This document shows positions 56,766-64,000 of a stretch of 64,000 bases of DNA, in pieces (positions within the stretch are counted from its first letter, which is position 1; each line of letters opens with the position of its first letter). Under the pieces are notes generated by a model that worked only from the letters and a program-made list of their open reading frames with translations, ran no database searches and was not told the origin of the DNA. The position numbers were made by a program, and so were the translations under genes. The stretch is from contig NC_057843.1 in the NCBI RefSeq assembly GCF_910594005.1, positions 30,663,001 through 30,727,000 on the forward strand, written 5' to 3'. This DNA is from Cervus elaphus (lineage: Eukaryota; Chordata; Mammalia; Artiodactyla; Cervidae).

Positions 56766-58319
56766 TCAGCAGTTAAATCCTAAGATGACTTTTGACTGCA
56801 GTAGGTAAATTCACATAAATATCTCTAATAGGAGATGTGTGATGCATGAGTTACGAAAAAGAGAAACCCAGACTCTAGAAAATGAAAGTGAAAACCTTGG
56901 TTCTTCTCTACTCTTGACTTCCATATTTCCTCTAAAGCCTGACTTGTGATTTAGTTCATATAACTACTTTATTTACCCTAGTATTTCAAATCTTAGAAAT
57001 TTCTATTCTTTAACACTCAGTCCCTTTGGGTAGCTTGCCACCCACATCTTTGAGGTTTATCCTATAACTGAACCTGTGATAAGCAAAGAAAAACATACCC
57101 TTTTACTTCAATAGTTCTGTAAAGATTAAGCACTTCCTATCCAGATTAGTATTTAGAGCTGAGATTACCCTGAAAAAAATCAATTGGTCATTCTATATAG
57201 AAACAGAAAATGTATATGTTGACCAGCCTCATCTTTCCATGCATCCAAAATGTGTTTAAACAGATTGTTTAGAATAAGGAATGTCTCTTCCATGCAGGTG
57301 AGAGGTACACAAATAGATTGCCAAAGAGCATAGCGAGGCCAAAGTTCACAATAGTTTGCTGAATAAACAAGGGTCACAAGAGCTGGAAATACAGGCAGCC
57401 TCACCAGGCTTCATGTTTCTGCCAACTCAAGTCTAAGAAAAACAAAGGGTTAGGTGTCAGTAACCAAACACGGTGTTCTTTCTTACTTTTTTTAAAATGT
57501 AAGTTAACCATATTGTAAGAGATACTTTTTCTGTACCTGCATCTATTCAAAAAAGATCAAAGATTATAAAATTTATGAGAAAGAAGTAATGCTTAAGTTC
57601 AGTTCCATTTGGTTCTGTTCACTTAACCGAAACTCTTGAGGTAGATACAGAGATAAGCAAGGAGCTAAAAATATAGTTGGGGAAATAGTACAGTTTGTTT
57701 GAATACATGTCAAGTATAAAGTCAAAGGTGACCATATTAGTAGATAGTAAAAAGTGTACTGAAATATACAAAAAAAGACAGATTAACTGCTTTAGAAGAT
57801 CGAATACATTGCCTGGAACCTAACAAATGAGTACAGTTTTCACATTCATTAATCTAGATCATGGATATATTATTAACAACATCTTTTGTTGTTGTTTTTA
57901 GTCCCGGCATTTAGTTGAGATTGGGGAGAAGATGGGATAAATTCTAACATAGGTCCTTCTCTGTATTTCTAATAAATACCTTCACTTAAACTTCAAAGTC
58001 CTTCACAATATGTTTTCTTTTACTCTCCTACTTATGCCTTATACTCGGGACCTTCTGAAATTTCTGCAAATGCCCTAATTAGGGTTTTTTTGTGTGTGTG
58101 TTTTCTCACCATTTTACCTGCTGCTTCCTTTGCTTAAGAATAGGGTATTTTATATACTACATACTTTTTGAATATGTATTGCTTCTTTAAAACTCAATAT
58201 GCATAGATGTAAAGTCTTTGGTGACACCTAGAGACAATAGTTGCCAGTTGCTCTAATCTTGCTGTACCTTTAACCATTTCTATTGTCTTATTTTCACTTT
58301 ATTATGTATCATCTGGCTA
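56766..58319. other. Unique AT-rich sequence, nothing recognised
   Basis: A 74-codon reverse frame (57180-57404) has no motif. A GTGTGTGTG run lies at about 58092-58100. Confidence 0.4.
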
Positions 58320-58400
58320 CTCATTAGACTGTGAACCTATGTTCATTCTCATGGTGTCTAGTAGTTCCTAACTATATCTGATAAATGAATGAATGAAGAC
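58320..58400 (+). repeat. L2 3'-end remnant
   Basis: CATTAGACTGTGAACCTATG, CATGGTGTCTAGTAGTTCCT and a GATAAATGAATGAATGAAG end are the typical L2 tail with its short GAATGAAT repeat. Confidence 0.55.
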
Positions 58401-58789
58401 CAACATCCTCCATTAAGTCTTGGCCAGCTCGTATTCCCAGTGATAATACTACCTTCTTAGAATTTCTAGTGGATTTATAGGTTTATAGACTTCTGAAAAT
58501 CAGTCTTTTAAGTGAATTCTGAGAGTTAGCCAGCCTGAAACACTTGGAAAATTTTAATAGAGTTGTCATTTACAAATGTGTAAGTGTATTTGTTCAAAAC
58601 TATTTGTTGTCTTCTGTGCTCAAAGCCCTGTACTAGATAACATGAGAGAGAAAGAAAAAATTACTCAGAGAGCTCAATCAATATTTATAAAATGAAGGTA
58701 TAGTAAAACAATAATAAAACACCAGAGGGAATGGAATAGACATCGTCTTGGGATTTCAGAGTGAAGAAAAGAGCACCCAAACCATATTT

Positions 58790-60170
58790 TAAAGGTTTTT
58801 AAAATTATTATTGTGATAAGATGCATATAATTTGAAATCTACTCTTGGATTGTTTAAATGTATAGTGCAGTATTATTTGGGCTTCCCAGGTAGCTCAGTG
58901 GTAAATAGTCCACCTGCCGAGGTAGGAGTTGCAAAGATTCAGTCATGCCTGAGTGACTGAGCACATACATGCATGTGAGCGTGCACTCACACACACAGTA
59001 TTGTTTACTATAAGCACAGTGTTGTACAAGAGATTGCTAGAATGTTTTCGTCTTGCGTGACTGAAACTATATTCCTTGAACAATTCCTCATTTCCCCTGC
59101 CCAAGCCCCTAACAACCACCATTCTACCTTCTGCTTAGAGAGTTTGACTACTTTACTACCCCATCTACATTTCCTCTTTGGAAAAATGTCTCTTGCTGCT
59201 TTTAAAATTCTCTCATGACTTTTGACAATTTAATTATAGCGTGCATGATGTAGACTCCTTTGAGATTAGCCTATTTGAGATTTGTTGGGCTTCTCAAATC
59301 TGTAAGTCCATATCCTTCTATGGATTTGGGGAGTTTGTGGACCTTATTTCTTTAAATAATATTGCTGTCCTTTTCTCTGTCCTCTCTCTTCTCCTTCTGG
59401 ACTCTAATAATGTATTTATTGGTCCACATAATGGTATTTCATTAGGCCTTTAACTTTTCTTCATTCCTTTTTTTTATTACTTTCCCCCTTTTACTGGATA
59501 ATTTCAAATGACTTCAAGTTCACTGATTTATTTTTCTGCTTGATGAAGTCTGCTGTTGAACCTTTCTAGTAAAATTTTCTGATCAGTTATTTGCATTCTT
59601 TAACTCCAAAATCTGTTTGATTTGTAAAGAAAATATGTTTTCTCTGTTGAAATTCTCATTTTGTTCATGCCTTGTTTTCCAAAGTTCACTGAAAAGCTTT
59701 ACAACAGTTATTTTGAATTTTTACTCGGGTAATTTATTGACTTCCATTTCTCTCAGGTTGGTCTTTGGAAATTTATTTGCTCCTTTGATTGAGCTGTTTC
59801 CCCCTGTTTCTTTGTGTTCCTAGTAATTTTGCATTGATCCCTATGAATTTGAAAAAAGAGTCATCTATTCCATTCTTTATGGAATAGCTTCATACATGAA
59901 AAGGACTTCGTGAGTCAGGCCAGCTTTTGAGTCTGGGGACCTCTTGAAACTTTTCTGTGGATGTCTTTTCTGTATTTGCATGTGTAGATTCCTAATTATA
60001 GAAATTTGCTGGTTTTCTTTTTAATTTTTATTTCAGGAGAATTGATTTAAGCATTGTTGTTGAATTGGTATCTACATTTGAGAAAGGAGAGTCTGGTACT
60101 TCCTATTCTTCATCTCCCTCATGTCATGGTTTAACGGTTTAACATTATTCTTTTCAGTGTCTTTGGGTTC
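58790..60170 (-). repeat. Old HAL1/L1-type remnant (reverse), interrupted by a SINE
   Basis: Right part (59160-59830) reads, on the reverse strand, like the ORF1 region of an ancient L1: GGGACTTCTCTTTT-type segments are replaced here by TTTCCTCTTTGGAAAAATGT, then GGTCCACATAATGGTATTTC and TTCAAGTTCACTGATTTATT, then GTCTGCTGTTGAACC. Left part (58790-59160, with CCCCTAACAACCACCATTCT) resembles an old L1 3'UTR. ORF1 followed directly by a 3'UTR without ORF2 would fit the HAL1 group, but I cannot separate this from a deleted L1. Forward frames over it (59241-59823) are shadows. Confidence 0.55.
58877..58966 (+). mobile_element. Bov-tA SINE (forward) with large internal deletion
   Basis: Head GGGCTTCCCAGGTAGCTCAG to about CACCTGCCGAGGTAGGAG, then directly the 3' body end GTTGCAAAGATTCAGTCATG and GAGTGACTGAGCAC. 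About 110 bases of the body are missing. Probable flanks CAGTATTATT and CAGTATTGTT. Confidence 0.82.
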
Positions 60171-60222
60171 AGAGAACACAACACTTTGAACTCATTTTGT
60201 CTGAATTTGAATCTTACTTTTC

Positions 60223-60453
60223 TATGTTCAGGGCTTCCCTGGTGGCTCAGAGAGCAAAGAATCTGTCTGGAGAGCAGGAGATCCAGGTTCAGTCCTTGGG
60301 TCGGGAAGATCCCCTAGAGAAGGGAATGACTACCCAATTCAATATTCTGGAGAATTCCGTGGACAGAGGAGCCTGGTGGACTACAGTCCACGGGGTTGCA
60401 AAGAGTCAGACACGGCTGAGCAGCTGACACTTTCACACTTTTGTTATGTTCAG
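60223..60453 (+). mobile_element. Bov-tA SINE (forward) with 9-bp duplication
   Basis: Full element 60232-60444: GGCTTCCCTGGTGGCTCAGA head to GGCTGAGCAGCTGACACTTT with a T-containing tail. Flanked by TATGTTCAG at 60223-60231 and 60445-60453. Confidence 0.93.
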
Positions 60454-60560
60454 CCTATAAGCAAGTAACCTGACTTTTCTGAGTTCTGGTGTCCTCCTTT
60501 GTAAAATGGAGATGATGTCAAGTCACTCCTGGAACTGTTGTTAGGAAAGTCCCTCGTAGA
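60454..60560 (+). repeat. MIR remnant
   Basis: AAGCAAGTAACCTGACTTTT, GAGTTCTGGTGTCCTCCTTT, GTAAAATGGAGATGATG and a GTTGTTAGGAAAG block follow the MIR core. Confidence 0.65.
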
Positions 60561-61756
60561 GAAGTTGTCCTTTTTTTATCCTCCTCCCTAAACAAATGTC
60601 TAGAAGGATGTAGTTCAAAACCTTAATATATAGGTAACTCTGAAGGTAGTCAAAGTGTGTTTATTGTATATGGTTTTATGTTTCTTTCTGTATATTCTAA
60701 TTTTCCTACAGTAACTATAAATTATATGTATTATTAGAAGTTTTAAAGTTTTTCTGTGTTGTTTTTTTATTCTTTGATTTGAAAAATCCTTTCTGGCCTT
60801 ATCCAAACCATATACTGATTCCCCACAATTATTTTACACATATTTCTAAAATGCATAAAACTTGTTCAACCCCATTCTAATACCAGTTAAAGAGATTTGT
60901 TTTTGTTTTTGTTTTTTTTATAATTAAGAGATAACTCACCTTCACAGTAAAGGATTTGTGGCTCTTTGTTTTGTGTAAAAGGACTCATTTTCATCACTGA
61001 TGAGGACAATAGACATATTTATTTTTAGCAGCAAGTATATTACCAAGACACATCTATGTCAGCATTTCAGTGAGTGATCATATCAGAGAATGTTGAAACA
61101 GGTCACATTGAAAAGAATATTGATTTTAGCCCCAGAACTTAGAGTATATTGAAAGTGAAAACAACTGACTGCCACAAAATAACCAGTGTTATTTCCTTTT
61201 GTCTCCCTGACACTATTTATTATGTGTATACATATTTTTTTAATTTATAAAACCCTTGTAAGCTGCTTGTTCCATAAAGTTAGGTTTCTGCTAGGCACAG
61301 TATTTGTCCAGGTGGTTTTAGCCATCATATGATCCTACTTTTCCCCCTGAAGTGTCTGGGTTTTTCAAGTCGTTGTAGCTTTTCTTATCCCATTGCTCCT
61401 TGCTGTGAACAATTAAGGTACTCAGGCTCCATTTTAGAAGTGAAAAAATATTATCATTTCACAATAATTCACAATGAAAAGAAGTAGGAATCAAATCTAG
61501 TTTTCTTTCATTTTCACTCATGCCAAGCCTAGTGTCCCTCTTTACTGGTGTCCTGACTGCCTCCCAGACCACTTACCATTTTACTACTACCGTGTCAATA
61601 ACGATCACCCTCACCAGACCAGTGTGATTGACCAAATCACGGAGGCCAGGCCAAAATCCTACCCATTCACATACCTAGTCCTTATCCTGTCCCTTCTAGT
61701 AAAGATTCTATTGTGTCTCTTACCCAGAGATGCTGTGAGCTGTGTGGTGGCTTTGT
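60561..61756. other. Unique AT-rich sequence, nothing recognised
   Basis: A 63-codon reverse frame (60615-60806) has no motif. (TTTTTG)n occurs at 60898-60918. Confidence 0.4.
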
Positions 61757-62125
61757 TGTTTAGTTGCTCAGTCGTGTCTGACCCTTTGTGACCCCATGGA
61801 CTGCAGCACACCAGGCTTCCCTGTCCTTCACCATCTCCCAGAGTTTGCTCAAACTCATGTCCATTGAGTCGGTGATGCCATCTAACCTTCTCATCCTCTG
61901 CCGTCCCCTTCTTCTCCTGACTTCAATCTTTCCCAGCATCAGAGTCTTTTCTAATGAGTCAGCTCTTCATATCAGGTTGGAGATATTGGAACTTGAGCTT
62001 CAGCATTAGTCCTTCTAATGAGTATTCAGGGTTGATTTCCTTTAGAATTGACTGGTTTGATTCCTTGCAGTCCAAGGGACTCTCAAGAGTCTTCACCAAC
62101 ACCACAGGTCAAAAGCATCAATCTC
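61757..62125 (-). mobile_element. BovB 3'-end fragment (reverse)
   Basis: TTTAGTTGCTCAGTCGTGTC, CATCTCCCAGAGTTTGCTCA, CCAGCATCAGAGTCTTTTCT and the TTCACCAACACCACAGGTCA region. About 370 bases, including part of the sequence just after the RT-coding end. Confidence 0.92.
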
Positions 62126-62575
62126 ATTCTAACAATATCCAAGTTTGATGTAAAAACAGTCACCATATTTTACCCCATTTTCTGTCTTTGAGGTTCAAAT
62201 TATACTTCAACTGTCAAGGGAGCAGGCATTATAGGGAAACATCATGACTCCTGCTGAAGCTCAACCTGTTATTACTCCAAATGTAACAAGAGGTGGTGAA
62301 ACTTCCAGAACTGAGAGACCCTCCAGTCTGTGAAAGATCTAGAAGTTTCTCAGATCTCTAGTCTCTATCATGCCAGAAAGGAACCTCGCAAAGAAGGATA
62401 CAAAGGCTGACTGACTTCCTAACTTTTCCTGCTCTTCCTCTTAGCCATTTTGATGCCTGATGAACAGAATGCTCTGGAGTTCTGAGAATATTCCCACAAT
62501 CACATTTTTGTCCATTTCACTTAATTCCAAATAAAATAGAGTGTTTGTATAATAGTTGTCTAGGGTAACTTTTGG
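62126..62575. other. Unique sequence, nothing recognised
   Basis: No repeat or open frame of note. Confidence 0.4.
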
Positions 62576-62785
62576 GGGCTTCCCTGGTGGCTCAGATGAT
62601 AAAGAATCTGCTTGCTATGCAGAAGACTCAGGTTCCATCCCTGGGTTGGGAAGATTCCCTGAAGAAGGGATTGGCTACCCATTCCAGTGTTCTTCCATGG
62701 AGAATTCCATGAACAGAGGAGCCTAGTCCATGAGGTCACCAAGAGTCAGACATGACTGCATGACCAACATTCACTTTTTTTTAAC
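62576..62785 (+). mobile_element. Bov-tA SINE (forward)
   Basis: GGGGGCTTCCCTGGTGGCTC head, diverged B-box GGTTCCATCCCTGG, body to CATGACTGCATGACCAACAT, with a TTCACTTTTTTTTAAC end. A short deletion removes GTGGGCTACA from the body. Confidence 0.9.
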
Positions 62786-63344
62786 AGGGTAATTTATTTG
62801 CAAACAGTTTTATTTTCCATAATTACATTTCTTTAATTTCTACTTTATTTCTTTTGGAAACTAGAGTTATACACTTTTTTTTAACATGAAATATATATCT
62901 GAAATGTATAATGGTATTATTATCAACATACCATTATTGCATCAGCTGACAATAACAGTTTATATTTATTAGACACAAATTTAGCTTCCTGGCCTTTTAT
63001 CTACAAATTCTAATCCACAGACTACCATTTCTTATTTATGTTATTGCCCACCACTAAAAAATGAGGAAAGTTTTTTTTAAATGTATCAGATGTAAATATT
63101 CATTATGGTGAAGGACTTTTACATACAATATTTCATTTGCTTTCACAATGTAGACCACAGTCCATTGGCTAGAAGGTAATCAATGACCCCACATAACTGT
63201 GGAGGCAGAAAATGACAATCTAGCTGTGTGCCATGCAGAAAATGAAAATTGATTTATGGATCACATGCCATTGTGGCTGCCTGTGCTAAAGAAATAATTT
63301 CAATATATGAGAAGACAGAAAAAGACAGAAATATTCTCCCCTTG
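62786..63344. other. Unique AT-rich sequence, nothing recognised
   Basis: No repeat or open frame of note. Confidence 0.4.
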
Positions 63345-64000
63345 CAACTTATTTTTTAGAGTTAACCTACAAAATTCTAATACCAAAATAACTAATGAGA
63401 ATATCATTAAGAAAAAGTTCAAACTTGCTAATGAACATAAATGCAAAATACCTAACTGAAATGTATAGATCATCTAATATAGGCTCCTCAAAGCCTTTCA
63501 TGTTCTATAATTCAACATTCTTCCACACACAAACATGATATTCAATAGTAAGTAACCAAAATTCTTCACTTTAATATCTGAAAAAGACAAAGATATTTTC
63601 TATTACTATTTCTATTCAATATTACATTGGAAGTCTGAGCCAGTTGTATAAAGCAAGGTAAATAAATGCTGTAAAAATCTGACCAGAAGAAACAAAGCTG
63701 TCATTTATTGCAGATAATACATAGAACATACAAAAGAATAAAAATCCCCAAAGAGTAAATTGTTAGAAATAAGAGTATGATAAGCATGTAGATAGAAAAT
63801 TAATGTACAATAATCTGTTGCACTTCAAAAATAGTAGCAAAAAGTGTCAAAATGAGTCTTTTTAAAAAGTGTATCACTTATGTTAACATCAAAACCTAAA
63901 GTAACTAGAAATAAATCCAAAAACATTGGTCCAAAATCTTTATGGAATGACTTGCAGAACTCTATGGAAATACATTTTTCAAAAAGCAAATACACAGATA
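63345..64000 (+). repeat. Old L1 ORF2 remnant, runs off the right end
   Basis: Forward-strand L1 reverse transcriptase region, highly decayed: AATGAACATAAATGCAAAAT (RT fingers), TTACATTGGAAGTCTGAGCC, a TTTATTGCAGATAATACAT segment at the position of the catalytic ADD motif (reads ADNT), and GTAACTAGAAATAAATCCAA with AATGACTTGCAGAACTCTAT beyond. It continues past base 64000. Confidence 0.62.

Overview
This is mammalian nuclear DNA from a ruminant (a bovid such as cattle, sheep, goat or a close relative). The evidence is the repeat content: more than twenty tRNA-Glu/BovB-derived SINEs (Bov-tA and Bov-A2), several BovB LINE copies (family name from the characteristic 3' end), artiodactyl-type L1 elements and one CHR-type SINE. 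I found no intact protein-coding gene, no exon I can defend, no rRNA or tRNA gene, no CRISPR array and nothing bacterial or viral-genome-like. The window reads as intergenic or intronic DNA in which nearly all recognisable structure comes from LINE-driven retrotransposition.

Layout. 1-3044: unique sequence, an isolated A16 tract between short direct repeats, and a head-to-head SINE pair. 3045-4917: processed pseudogene of calponin 3 (CNN3) with target-site duplications. 4918-14570: unique AT-rich DNA with a MIR, a short L1 3' end, a processed RPL41 pseudogene (7271-7699) nested inside a BovB/SINE fragment, a BovB copy with an internal deletion (8381-9359) and a Bov-A2 SINE. 14571-16233: 5'-truncated L1 (minus). 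16234-29598: SINE-rich region with L2, MIR, an old L1 3' end, a CHR SINE and a possible solo LTR. 29599-37550: near full-length artiodactyl L1 on the minus strand with 5'UTR, ORF1 and ORF2 remnants. 37551-44478: mostly unique, with a 26-bp perfect palindrome at 41042-41067. 44479-47180: a 2.7-kb BovB copy (minus). 47682-49695: a minus-strand retrocopy of an unidentified transcript with a CpG-rich 5' end, inserted into a MIR and bounded by 10-bp duplications. 49696-64000: long unique AT-rich stretches, further SINEs, BovB tails, an old HAL1/L1-like block (58790-60170) and an old L1 ORF2 fragment running off the right end.

How the parts relate. Three retrocopies (CNN3, RPL41, the unidentified one) and most SINEs show the same signature: A-rich 3' end, short target-site duplication and no introns. 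This is what L1 (for mRNAs) and BovB or L1 (for the SINEs) machinery leaves. Nesting gives relative ages: MIR/L2 and HAL1-like sequence are oldest, then BovB/SINE targets, then RPL41 and later SINE insertions.

I did not find a new gene system. The observations most worth checking are the unidentified CpG-rich retrocopy, the 26-bp palindrome, the 27-bp hairpin-forming triplication at the 5' end of the CNN3 copy, the stop-loss RPL41 copy, and the isolated poly(A) tract that looks like a tail-only insertion. Repeat family names are from recognition of characteristic sequence, not from a database search.
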